Origin: Anodontia alba
Lineage: Eukaryota > Mollusca > Bivalvia > Lucinida > Lucinidae
Length of the DNA stretch: 64,000 nucleotides
Reading direction: 5' to 3'
NCBI GenBank assembly: GCA_964016985.1
Contig: OZ024837.1
Span: 36,400,591 to 36,464,590 of the forward strand
The notes under the pieces are model-generated. The model was not told the origin of the DNA and made no database searches. It saw only the letters and a program-made list of their open reading frames with translations. How positions within the stretch are numbered: position 1 is the stretch's first letter; the number at the start of each line of letters is the position of its first letter. Of this stretch, positions 1 to 11,065 are shown one piece after another. The position numbers and the translations under genes were made by a program.

Positions 1-860
1 GTTTGCACAGTCTGCAACGCAGAGAGCTGCTGGTGCTATAACAGTACAATGCCTACCAGCAAACCTATCAGTGAAGTATAGGTAACCCTGATGTCATTGT
101 CCCCTCGCAATTCTAGGTCGCGTCATTACTTCATTGCTTTAATACTGAATCGCTCTTTTTGCGTTGTTGTTTTAGATAAATCTGAGCTGCATTTAGACGT
201 GCATACTGATAGCGAATATTTTGCCCTGAAACCCTGTACCTAATAAAGAACGCCAACAGGAGCAGGGGTCCAGGGCAAAACAGTCGGGAGTAACTTGCAC
301 TTCTGAACGCAGTTCTGCTTATACCGCGGACTTTGCGCAGAGTTGAATAAAATTGAGAAAAAAAACTGTAAATAATCGAAGAGTACCAAAAAGGACACGA
401 TTTAAAGCTTTGTGAATATGGAAAGACAATTGTCGTGCGTTTTTGTAATCATTCGTTTGAATGAAAAAGAATCACAAAAGCATTATCTAGAGTAGTCAAA
501 AACGCAGTTAATGACGGTTTAGGAAGAAAAAAATAAACCATACAGTGTTATTGAGTTCTTTTTGCTTTTTGTCCACTAATAATGCCCTTCTAAATACTGC
601 TGTAAAGGGTGTCGGTCTACTCACTTGCATGTGCACAAAAGTCTGTGCATAGCGATACGATCTCTCCCACAAGGACTCTTAGGGTATGGGACAGGAATAT
701 GTTATCAACATTACCTTTTTAACGTTTAACTTTTTTTAGTCACCAATTGTTTACCGGTTACACCGGGTGCGCCGAGAAATCAACGGCGGTACAGTGCGAA
801 ACAAGAAGACTGATAATGATCATTTCTCATGCATGGGTTTTTGCTACGTGTCAAAGGCCT

Positions 861-1290
861 CCGAAGTACGAAGGGGCTTTGGAGTCATTAGGACGCAAGC
901 TTTTGATGCTGTTTTTGTAACTAGAGAGACTGTCTGCAGTTCGAATATCGTTGTCTAGCAAATTCCACAAGGACACTGAGATTACCTTGATATTTTCAAT
1001 AGGTGTAAGGGGAATAACTAGATTATTGTTGTGTCTCAGTGGGTATGTGGTAGTTTCTCTTACATAAGGAGGAATCTTGTACATAAAGGATAATGTCTGC
1101 TCGTATCTTCTTGCACACAAAGGTATCCATCCATATTCCCTACATAGGTTATCTAGTGAGACAGACCTGGTTAGTCCAGTGACTATCCTGGCTGCTTAGT
1201 TCTGCAGTTTTTCAAGGGTTTTTTGAGTTCTGGGCGATACAATTGTCCCAAACTATAGCCGAGTACTCCAATACAGGTAAACCGTAGGAA
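861..1290 (-). pseudogene. LINE RT C-terminal fragment, inverted
   Basis: The minus strand encodes a stretch with RRYEQTLSFMYK, IPPYVRETTTYPLR and SLSSYKNSIKSLRPNDSK, clearly homologous to the RT C-terminal region at 21,399-21,800 and 36,290-38,240. It abuts the same host sequence (TGTCAAAGGCC) that precedes the plus-strand LINE fragments of units B and C, but here it runs the other way and only the 3' part of the coding region remains. It is interrupted and not functional. The inversion is specific to unit A. Confidence 0.75.
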
Positions 1291-1299
1291 ACGTTGATT

Positions 1300-3004
1300 T
1301 GGTTAAAATCTTACCTGATGAGGAGCTAAAAATAGGAACAAATTATGTGCACTTAGGCATTTGATCACGTGGATTCTTCACACTGATACTGTGCATAGCT
1401 GGATGACTCACGATCGCAGTCAATTTACCTATCTTATAAATCAACTGATTTACCTCGCCTGAGAGGAAGAACCCGGACCGGTCGCGATTTGCTAATGGGT
1501 GACTGACTACATCGCACGTTTAGTTCGTCTTGAAAAAGTTTTGAACCTCTGTGTTTAATGTCATTGTTCATGTGAGTTATAGTGTGTGTATATTACAATG
1601 TATCCCACCCCACGCACCCCCCGGGGAATGGCCGTAACAAATGTTGTGAGAACTTGTTGCCCGACCCCTTTGCATTATTTGTATGCAAATTATAAGATGT
1701 GCTTTTAAGAGCCTGGTTTCTGTTGGTCATTTTTCATCTATGGCCTCATACATGTAGCTGCTTTAAGAGCCTTTTTTCTTATGGTCACATTTTATCAACC
1801 GATCGCCTTTTAGTGTTGGCCATTGCCAGGGGCGGATCCAGGATGATTTTTGAGGGGGGGGGGGTTCGATTTGATCACATTACCGTATTTACTCTACGTA
1901 TTCGGAAAGACAGGCCTGAGCAAACAGTGAGCAAACCCTGATCAGATGCCGCAGAACGCACAGACACAGCAATATTTTAGACACATCAAAAAGTAGTAGA
2001 TTTTTCTTTTCAAATTTTAGGACAGGTATATTCAGAAGATAAGGTGTCCCAATATTTAGGGTCAATGCGGTAGGTATTAATGTTTAACTGTTTTAGTCAC
2101 CAATAGTTTACCGGTTACACCGGGTGCGCCGAAGAATCAACGGCGGGACACTACGAAACAAGAAGATATGCTTTTAAGAGCCTTGTTTCTATTGGTCACT
2201 TTTCATTTATGCCAGCCAAAACCATGCATGCAACTGATTTAAGAACACTTTTTGTCCTATAGTCACATTTTATCAACCAATCGCCTTTTAGTTTTGGCCA
2301 CTGCCTGATACATGCGTAAGAAAGGTTAAGTTGGAATCCAGTCTGCTCTTTCATTTGGGATCATTCGCAGTTTTAAGAGCTTTTTTTCTTATGGTCACGT
2401 TTTATCAACCAATCGCCTTAAGTGTTGGCCATTGCCAGGGGCGGATTCAGGATTATTTCTGAGGGGGGCGGGGGGGGTGGGGTTCGATTTGATCACATTA
2501 CCGTATTTACTCTACGTATTCGAAAAGACAGGCCTGAGCAAACAGTGTAGACCCTGATCAGATGCCACAGAACGCAGCATTTGAACAGAGTCTGCACTAT
2601 TTACTACTCATCCAGCAATTTTGCACAAATTCATAGGTAGTAAAACGGACTTGTTAAAGAAAAGTATAAGGTAAAGAGTTAAGGGGTGTGAATATTAGGG
2701 TATCTTAAGAAGGTATCTCAAAATTATCAACTGTATCAAAAATTTCTCATGAAAATGAAATTTTGAGTCTAAGGGGAGTTCGACGGAAACCAGCCCCATC
2801 ACCCCCACCCCCCACGAACCCACTCTGAATCAGCCCCTGACTACCTTGTGTATGCGATAGAAGGGTTACTGAAATCCAGTCTTTCATTTTGGATCAGTGT
2901 CAGGCTGTTTTCATAGTAAAACCCTATTGAAATATTGATACAAGCTTTCTAAGAGAAGCAACTCCAACTCTTCAATAAATAGGCCAACACGTTAGCCAGC
3001 GGTT
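1300..3004. repeat. Non-coding block shared by the three units
   Basis: No coding exon is supported here. The block recurs at about 22,270-23,360 in unit B and is split in unit C (38,910-39,180, 42,180-42,415, 45,198-45,816). Within it, the module CTTTTAAGAGCC...TTTTTTCTTATGGTCAC...ATCAACC..TCGCCTTTTAG occurs more than once (about 1,700-1,850 and 2,165-2,450). The copies at 1,763 and 2,373 show the uninterrupted target sequence of the Helitron-like element inserted in unit C at 42,416. Palindromic pieces of the CAAACAGTGTAGACCCTGATCAG hairpin family also occur near 1,920 and 2,540. Confidence 0.6.
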
Positions 3005-3328
3005 TCAGACTGAAAGAAGTACGCCTGAAAAGGAACAGTAACTCTCACCATGAACGTGCCCTGTATGGGACGGCATTTCTCTTGCGTAGACTTCGTCGCC
3101 TTTTGTTAGCTGTGTATTTACTGTAACTGTACCCATCTGACTATATACAGCAATTGTATCACCAGCAAAGATTCTCCCTATTTCGACTTCGTTTCTCATC
3201 AGCTGAATGTGAGCATACTTCCCCTTTCTTATCGACATTATGGATAGAGAAAACTGATACAATCCCGCCACCGTCGCTCTAAATACCCCAGTGCTTTGGC
3301 TGTAGCCATCACCCGCATTGTCTATAAT
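3005..3328 (-). CDS. C1q-domain protein, gene A, exon 3 (terminal)
   Basis: This encodes the C-terminal two thirds of a C1q globular domain: IIDNAGDGYSQSTGVFRA near the start, AGLYQFSLSI, and the closing SFSGVLLSV followed by a stop. The minus strand shows a polypyrimidine-type acceptor (TTACTGTTTTGCAG) directly before ATT ATA GAC, so the in-frame Met upstream is intronic. Joined in phase 0 to exon 2 it gives ...VIVFDK-IIDNAGDGYS, the normal C1q strand order. With exons 1 and 2 the predicted protein is 214 aa. Bivalves have very large families of such secreted C1q proteins, thought to act as trimeric pattern-recognition or lectin-like proteins in haemolymph; that role is family knowledge. Unlike units B and C it lacks ATTAAA about 30 nt after the stop. 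Confidence 0.85.
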   Translation of the reverse strand: MIDNAGDGYSQSTGVFRATVAGLYQFSLSIMSIRKGKYAHIQLMRNEVEIGRIFAGDTIAVYSQMGTVTVNTQLTKGDEVYAREMPSHTGHVHGESYCSFSGVLLSV

Positions 3329-3959
3329 CTGCAAAACAGTAAAACCGCGTTACAACGACAGCAATTGTTCCCAAAGATGTTGCCATTAAAATGAATTTGC
3401 TGTTGTAAAAAATCCTGTAGGGACAGAATAATATGTAAAAAAAGACCTTATTTTACTCTTATTATCTCATAAAGCATTTGGTTTGGATATTTGTTAGAAT
3501 CGCCGCAGTACAAATGGCCAAAACATATGCTGCTTGAAGGTTTAATGCAATACTCTTACAGTATTTCTCATTAACTGTCACCTCTTGAACGAAGGTTTCG
3601 TGACATTCAAATTGCCATTATAACGAATTTTATCGTTGTATCGAGAGTCGGTATAAAGAGGGTTGACTGCAATTAATTTTTATTTACAATAATGCGTTTT
3701 CGTGTTTTCTGATTGGTGAAAAAATGGATAAGTTTCCCGATAAAACAAAGATTTGATGCCTCGCCTACGATTGCACTATTTGCGACAAAACCCAACACCA
3801 GAAGTACGAAAATGCGCCGATAATTCGCGTGTCGTATGCAAGAGAGACAACTCTCACTGTCTTTCGTCTAATGTTTACCTTTTGATTAACCAAAAACCTT
3901 TTGATTAATCTTCCACAACTTTGATACCCTTAGATATTTTGATACGTTTTGAAATATTT

Positions 3960-4500
3960 TGGTAATATTTGGTATAGTCATAGATAAGGACTAGTTGGCG
4001 TGTGACGTGCAAGGGAGACAAATCACTTTCTTGGTTATGTAGTTATCGCCCTTGAAACCAAAAATTTGTACGGACAATAACTCCCATACTGTTTGAGATA
4101 ATTTTATAATATTTGGCAGGGACATAAGTCATGTAGGAGTGTCACATGCAAGAAGGACAACTCATGCTTTATTCTTTTTTCTTCATATCTCCTCTGAATT
4201 AGTTTCCAAGCAGAATTCATGTGCATTGCACAACTTCGTAATGGTTTGATTTTTTTACTATTTGGTAGAGGCCTAGATATGGACCAGTAGGTGTTTAGAG
4301 TGAAAGAGACAACTCTCATTTTCTTCGTTATGACCTTATCTCCCCGAAAGCCGAAATCTTGTGCGGGTCATAACTCCCATACAGTTGGAGATAATGTTTG
4401 ATAGTAACATATATCAGGTCAAGTATGAGTGTCACATGCATGAAAGACAACTTTGTTTTATTTTTCAAGTTATTTCCCTTTAAATAAATTTCTAAGCCAA
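3960..4500. repeat. Degenerate tandem repeat, roughly 150-bp monomers
   Basis: Units recur with the core TGTCACATGCAAGAAGGACAA followed by a T-rich stretch, a phrase like CTTATCTCCCCGAAAGCC and then CATAACTCCCATAC. About three to four diverged monomers can be followed by eye. No coding potential is evident. Confidence 0.55.
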
Positions 4501-4544
4501 TTCCTGTGCACACCAAACTTAGAAGTGACGGTTTGGTCGTGGAG

Positions 4545-4607
4545 GTGGGGTGGGTTTGGGGTGTGTGTGTGGGGGGGGGGGGGGGGACGGAGGGGAGAGT
4601 GGGGGTA
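4545..4607 (+). other. G-rich tract, G-quadruplex-prone
   Basis: The plus strand has several G runs including one of about 16 G, interspersed with GT repeats. This is the pattern expected of G-quadruplex-forming DNA. It is also a site where sequencing length errors are likely. Confidence 0.6.
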
Positions 4608-5124
4608 TTTGCCTTCTGTTCTGATGGCTATATTTTTAAGCCTCATCTGCATACTTACCAGTGACCACATCAGTAACCATCAATAATGTTGGTAGCCCAT
4701 TCCATCCGTCTTTTCACATTTTCGACATCTCAAGAACTGTAAATCGGATTGAGCTAAAACTTGGTGGAACTGGCACTGAGAAGAATGACCTTGCTTCTGT
4801 CGGTGTAAGTACACTGTTCCAAAACAGTACTTAATCACCCGTTCATAATGCCGTTCGGCAATTTCTTGTTTTACTGATGAAAAATCAAATGATTTTACAG
4901 TATAAATTTGAACTATAACCTGGGAAATAAACGGATTAAAGTGCATCAAATTAAAATAAAGCGTCTTTCTTAAATATTGCAAAATTGTCCTGCAAATGCT
5001 AATTGGCTTTGCATATTATTATAACCCTGCTTTGGAAAAGTGGGGCTTTGTTGGATTTGCCTTGTCCTTCCTTTATTCCTTCCTTCCCTTATTTCGACCC
5101 TCCGTCCATAATTCCGTCCGTCCT

Positions 5125-5945
5125 CATCAGATAAATTTTTGTCACACTTTTCTCAACAATTGTTTGGGTTATAAACTTCAAACTTGGTACACACATGGAC
5201 GTGGGTTGATGTTTGGTGAATACCGGAATCGGGCCAAGGGCCCATAAGTCTTGGAGTTTCATCCCTTGATGGGTTTTTCAATTTACCATTAATTAAAAAA
5301 AAAAATAATAATTACAGATTTCTCGAGAACTATGAAAGCTGTAAAGTTGGAACTATATACGCACATGGGACAGTGTGCTGATGTATCGTCTATACATGAA
5401 TCAGGGCCAAGGGACTATAACTCTTGGAGTTACATCCCTTGATAGGTTTTACAATTAGCCATGAATGAAAAACTTTTCGTCACACTTTTCTCAGGAACAG
5501 TAAGAGTTACAAAGTTGAAACCTGGTAACCCGGACTCACATGGACCGTGAATTGATATATCGTGAATACCAGAATCAGGGCCAAGTGCCCGTAAGGGTCT
5601 TGGAGTTACATCTCTTGATAGGTTTTACAATTTACCAATAATGAAAAATTTTCGTTACATATTTCTCAGGACCTAATGAAAAGCCGTAAAGTTGAAACTT
5701 TGTACACGCATGCACAGTGGGCAGATAATCGTGTACACAAGAATCAAGGCCAAGGGCCTTAATTCTTGGAGTAACATCCCTTGACAGGTTTTTAACAATT
5801 TCCCATTAATGAAAAAAAAAAATGTCACACTTTTTCTCAAAAACTGTAAGGGTACAAACAGGACGAAGGGCCCATAACTACTGGAGTAAAAATGCCTTGA
5901 TAGGTTTTACAATTTGCCATAAATGTAAAATTTTTCAGGCATGGA
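5125..5945. repeat. Tandem array, about 170-bp monomers, about 5 copies
   Basis: Each monomer carries CACACTTTTCTCA, a phrase like AAGTTGAAACTTGGTACACGC, CAGGGCCAAGGGCCCATAA, CTTGGAGTTACATCCCTTGA and TAGGTTTTACAATTTACCAT. Monomers begin near 5,140, 5,310, 5,485, 5,655 and 5,820 and are well diverged. This is a satellite-type core of the kind found inside bivalve non-autonomous elements, but I see no matching element ends here. Confidence 0.7.
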
Positions 5946-6124
5946 ATTTAAAATATTTCAATACTATGGGTCATTCTTCTCTCTCTGATAGCGCTGCAGT
6001 GGGCCAATAGTCAGATCCTCTGACAGCTCTAGTTTATATCAATTATTTCTGTGTCACTTAATTTAGAATAGTTACGCAATATTCAGTAAGCCTGAAGATT
6101 AATGTTGATGAAAAACTAACTTAG

Positions 6125-6128
<4 letters not shown>

Positions 6129-6171
<43 letters not shown>

Positions 6172-6172
6172 C
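6129..6172. repeat. (TA)n followed by long poly-T
   Basis: A short AT dinucleotide run leads into an uninterrupted T tract of about 27 bases. Simple sequence only. Confidence 0.9.
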
Positions 6173-6366
6173 CAAAACTAATATCTATATGACAATAACA
6201 TATAATTTATTTTCTGAGTTAGTGGATGAACCTTTGTTCTATAATTTCCTTGTTGAATGTGTGTTTTTTAACTATTAACATCAATATATGTATGAACCTC
6301 GAAAAATATTACAATTTGCAGGCAATTTTTATTCCAAAAATAGCCATTTTTCTACCCCCCAAAAAG

Positions 6367-6566
6367 NNNNNNNNNNNNNNNNNNNNNNNNNNNNNNNNNN
6401 NNNNNNNNNNNNNNNNNNNNNNNNNNNNNNNNNNNNNNNNNNNNNNNNNNNNNNNNNNNNNNNNNNNNNNNNNNNNNNNNNNNNNNNNNNNNNNNNNNNN
6501 NNNNNNNNNNNNNNNNNNNNNNNNNNNNNNNNNNNNNNNNNNNNNNNNNNNNNNNNNNNNNNNNNN
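6367..6566. other. Assembly gap (200 N)
   Basis: Exactly 200 N bases, a conventional placeholder length, so the true distance is unknown. Any reading frame crossing it is meaningless. Confidence 0.99.
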
Positions 6567-6603
6567 ATAAAACAAAACCTACTGGAGCCAGTCTACATTT
6601 ACA

Positions 6604-6883
6604 CATTACGAAAACACGCCTATTCAAATATATAGAAAATTTTACCTCCAAAAACATAAAATTTTCGGATAAAAAAAATCGGATATTTTTCATATTTCTG
6701 CTCAAAACATAGATTGTGGGTACTCGTTAGAACCGCCTCGGCGAGGCGGTTCTAACGAGTACCCACAATCTATGTTTTTGAGCAGAAATAAGAAAAATAA
6801 TGCATACCCCTGTAAACCCCAGTTTTACTATATAAAAGTGGGGTTTAAGGGGGTCTAAATTATATAGGCATGTTTTCGTGATG
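6604..6883. mobile_element. Foldback MITE, family 1, copy 1
   Basis: The ends are inverted (CATTACGAAAACACGCCTAT at left; the right end is its near-complement ATAGGCATGTTTTCGTGATG). The centre is a perfect palindrome with 37-bp arms around one G (6,704-6,778; GTGGGTACTCGTTAGAACCG in the left arm). Related copies lie at 49,501-49,757 and 61,768-61,944. There is no coding capacity. Confidence 0.8.
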
Positions 6884-7311
6884 AGCTGTGTTTAAGTTTT
6901 CAAAAGTACATGACTGCTGAAGTATGTAAAGGTTTAGATTTCATATTTCGTCCACACCAACCTAAGAGATTCAGCATATAACGTATGGCTTTCATATTAC
7001 ATCCGTACCAACCAAAGGGAAGACGTTTCAATGGCATATACCCCATCCCTCAGTTTCTTCACATTCTTCAGTCATCAAAGACAGATCATTCTCTGTCATT
7101 AGTTTAAGTTCTGCATTTATATTAAAGTATTGTTTTCATATGGGATCAGCCCTTTCCGACGAGCTGCATTGTCTTCTGACGACTCTCGTTTTAATCTCCC
7201 GTGTGTCTATCCAAAATTGAAAGTTCGTCCGGAAGATGAAACCCCGAACCAAATTAAATTTCCTTGAACTCAACGCCCTGGGTTTTTAAAAGCAAAAACA
7301 CGCTGTTTCTT

Positions 7312-7349
<38 letters not shown>

Positions 7350-7580
7350 CATTTCTGAAGACCATTTATCTATAAGTCTTTTGAGCCATGAATGAAGCAA
7401 CAACAACAACAACAAAAGAGAGAGAGAGAAAAAAAAAATAAAATAAAATAAAAAATAATGAAGGACACTATTTTGTATCGTGCATTATGCTTAGCGTCCT
7501 TCGTTCTATTTTTCTTTTGTTGTTCTTTTTTTTCCATTCATGCCAGTATGAAACGAACAACAGCAAACTAATTAAGTAAA

Positions 7581-10174
7581 CAAGAGGCTCACGGGCCGTG
7601 GCTCGCTCATCTGAGTGAAATAGCCACTGCAGATATGCGTTTGTTATGCACCATTTTTTTTTAATTATTATTTTTTTTTTAAATTCTGTCATTGCAAATA
7701 AGTGAAAGGATCATCATTTAAACAGTTCTTGGTTTTGAAGAAGACAAATACGTTTTTTACACATTCTTCTTCTTCAAATTATAATTTTTGCTCCAGGGGC
7801 TAGCTAATGCATTTTAAACGGAATAAACCTCAAAATACCTTATAATTATGTCCAAAATAGCCCCAAAATAGCCCCTAAACCTTGGATGTTTGCCCAGACA
7901 AACAGAAGGGTACTCAAAATTTCTGAGGGTATAACATAATACACTTGCCACGTTTTTGGCTGGGCATAAAATGCAATTTAACCATTTTCCCATTATAAGT
8001 CAGTTGGAGCTTTCTGTTGCCATGGCAGCCAAACCATGAGTCAAACCTCCATTATTTTAGTTATTCTGAATTGCCCTTACCACAGCAACTTGTGTACCAA
8101 ATTAAAGTCCGCTTCAGTGGTTTCGAAGTTGTCATTTGAAAAAGTCCTTTTTCAAAATTGAATGTTGCCGTGGCAACCAAACAAAATGCCCACCGCTCAT
8201 AAAAACATACAAAGTGGGTAGACTATCATCAGATGATCATAACTGCCAAATGGCTCACATCACTTCACTGGTTATGGGGAGAGTGCAATTTAACCGTTTT
8301 CGCGTTATAAGTCTATGGGAGATTTCTGTTGCCATGGCAACCAAACCAAGAGGCAGACTGCCAAACTTTTCACCATATTGAATTGTCTTAACCCAAGCAG
8401 CATTTATATCAAATCAGAGTCCTACTGCTTCTGTGGTTATGGAGGAGATGTCACTTAAAATTCATTTTTTTTAAATTTTATGCTGTCATGGCAACCAAAC
8501 AAAATGGCCTCTGGTCATCAAAAACATAAACTGGGTAGACAATCATCAGATGATCATAACTGCCAAATATGGTTCACATCACTTTACTGGTTTTGGAAAA
8601 AAGTGCAATTTAACCATTTTCCCATTATAAGTCCATGAGAGCTTTCTGTTGCCAGGACAACCAAACCAAAAGGCAGATCACCATAATTTTAGCAATTTTG
8701 AATTGCCCTTTACCAAGCAACATTTGTACCAGAGTCATACTGCTTCAGTGGTTTTGAAGGAGTTGTCATTAAAATAATTCCCTATTTAAAATTTAATGTT
8801 GCCATGGCAACCAAATGGCCGCTGGTAAAAAAAACTGAACAAACATCATTTGACCATAAATGCCAAATATGCTTCAAGTCACTTCACTGGTTATGGAGAA
8901 AATACAATTTAGCTCTTTTCCCATTATAAGTCAATGGGAGCTTTCTGTTGCCATGGCAATCAAACCAAGATGCAGATCACCATAATTTTGAATTGCCCGT
9001 TTCTAAACAACATTTGAATTAAATTAGAGTCATATTGCTTCAGTGGTTTTGAAGGAGTTGTCATTTAAAAAAATCCTTTTTTTTTTTTTTCAAATTTAAT
9101 GTTGCCATGATTCCCAAACGAAATGGCCGCTGGTCATCAAACATATAAACTGGGTAGACAATCATCAGATAATCATAACTGCCAAATATGATACACTTCA
9201 GTGGTTATGGAGAAAACTCAATTTAAACATTTTCCGATTATAAGTCTATGGGAGCATTGTGTTGCCATGGCAACCAAAGCAAGAGGCAGATCACCATAAT
9301 TTGAGCTATTTTGGATTGTCCTAACCCAAGCAACATTTGTACCAAATTAGAGTCGTACTGGTTCAGTGGTTTTGAAGGAGTTGTCATATAAAATTTCCTT
9401 TTTTCAAAATTGAATGTTGCCATGGTTATAAAGTCTATGGGAACTTTCTGTTGCCATGGCAACAAAACCAAAAGCCAGATCACCATAATTTTAGCTATTT
9501 TTAAATCCCCCTACCAAAGTAACATTCTGACCAAATTAGGGACAAATCGCATCTATGACTTTGGAGAAGTTGTCGTTTGAAAGTGATAACGGACGGACGA
9601 ACAGACGCACGGACGGACCCACGAATGAGGTTATGTGATGGCTATTTAAGTGACGTTTTTCCAAGTTTTTACATGACTTTTCAAATGTTCTAACAGAATG
9701 GTAGTTATGTGACATTGTCCAAATTTAAAGTGACCCATTAATACTTTGATTGTAAATTCAGACATAACAAGCCAAATGCATTGATACTATTAATTAAATC
9801 AATGGTCCCTTAAATTATTGAATGGATCACAGTCACATAAATGCATGGACAGGAGTCACATAAGAATCTTAAGTCACACATTGTTTTTAGACAAGCGTCA
9901 AATAAATTATTGACGGATGTCCATATGATGGACATAGATACCCATATAATTTATGTTACTCTTACTCCATTGTGGAGTAGTCACGTAACATGTATTTCTG
10001 CATAAACAACAAAAGGCTTTTTAAGTGGCGGTCACTTAAAAAGAAACAAGTAACATATAATCACCTTCAGCAAAAAAACAAAAACAGTCACATAACCATC
10101 ATTTCGTTAGAACGGACGGACGACGGGCGAAAAATGATCTCTATAGCTCATCCTGAGCTTAGCACAGGTGAGCT
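7581..10174 (-). mobile_element. Helitron-like non-autonomous element with tandem-repeat core
   Basis: Read on the minus strand it starts AGCTCACCTGTGCTAAGC... and ends with GATGAGCGAGCCACGGCCCG then TGAGCCTCTTGTTT. These match the ends of the element at 42,416-45,197 in layout: AGCTCACCTGAGC palindrome first, hairpin followed by CCTCTTGTTT last. The core is a different repeat, about 290 bp per monomer, recognisable by GTTGCCATGGCAACCAAACC and AGTGGTTTTGAAGGAGTTGTCA, with about six copies. GGACGGACGG-type motifs flank the core near the 5' end. There is no Rep or helicase coding sequence, so movement would need proteins supplied in trans. Confidence 0.7.
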
Positions 10175-10389
10175 AAAAACATAAAGATATAAAACAAAAT
10201 CAATTTTAAATGATAATAAACAAGCATGAAACAATCCACAATTTTGTTTGGGTTCAATCTCGAAAAACAAAACTCAACAGACCCTGCATGCAGGTATCGA
10301 AAAACCGCTCAAGCTATCGGCTCAGATGACTTTAAGGGGATTAGATGCACTTTCAAGGGAAACAACTCTGCCAAAATTGCTTTACCGCC

Positions 10390-10875
10390 CGTCTGAAAAG
10401 TGGTCTACTCTAAAAGAAAAGAATTTTCTCCAAAAGAAATCAATTTTTTTCCTTGCAGAGTAGACCACTTTTGAGAGCAACTTCTTTCGTTTTAGAGTAG
10501 ACCACTTTTGAGAGCAACATCTTTCCTTTTAGAGTTGACCACTTTTGGGAGCAATTTCTTTCCTTTTAGAGTAGACTACGTTTGGGAACAACTTTCCTTT
10601 TAGAGTAGACCACTCATAAGATCATTTTTTTTCCTTTAGAGAAGATCACGTTTTAGAGCAAGTTCTTTAGAGTAGACCACTTTTAGGATCAACTTCTTTC
10701 TTTTAGAGTAGTCCACTTTTGGGAGCAACTTTTTTTTCCTTTTACAGTAGACCCTTTTTGGGAGCAACTTGTTTCCTTTTACAGTAGACCCCTTTTGGGA
10801 GCAGAATTTTTCCTTTTACAGTAGACCCGGGCGAGAGCAACCTCATTCCTTTTAGCGTAGACCACTTTTCAGAAG
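10390..10875. repeat. Minisatellite, about 37-bp monomer, about 12 copies
   Basis: The monomer is close to CTTTTAGAGTAGACCACTTT followed by TGGGAGCAACTTCTTTC. About 12 tandem copies are visible from 10,459 onward, with substitutions and small length changes. They are preceded by an inverted monomer piece (AAGTGGTCTACTCTAAAAG) at about 10,400. No reading frame is maintained across it. Confidence 0.85.
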
Positions 10876-11065
10876 TGACTGGATGTATAGGAAAGCAAAC
10901 AGGAAGTCACACAAGTTGTCGTCCTTGTAACAAACGGTGGAATATCAAGTCCCTTGAATAAACCACAACCACTGGATGACTTTGAAACGGAATTGTGCCT
11001 AAAATTGCATTCACTATGCACATGTTGTCACGTTTTGTGTGGGTGGTATCGGGGTTGTCTAGTGG

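Noticed and set aside
3329..3334. Met at the start of the C1q terminal exon as a translation start
   Set aside because: The ATG lies in the intron just before a good acceptor and is not needed; the exon joins exon 2 in phase.
6226..6705. Open frames spanning the run of N
   Set aside because: They exist only because N codons are not read as stops.
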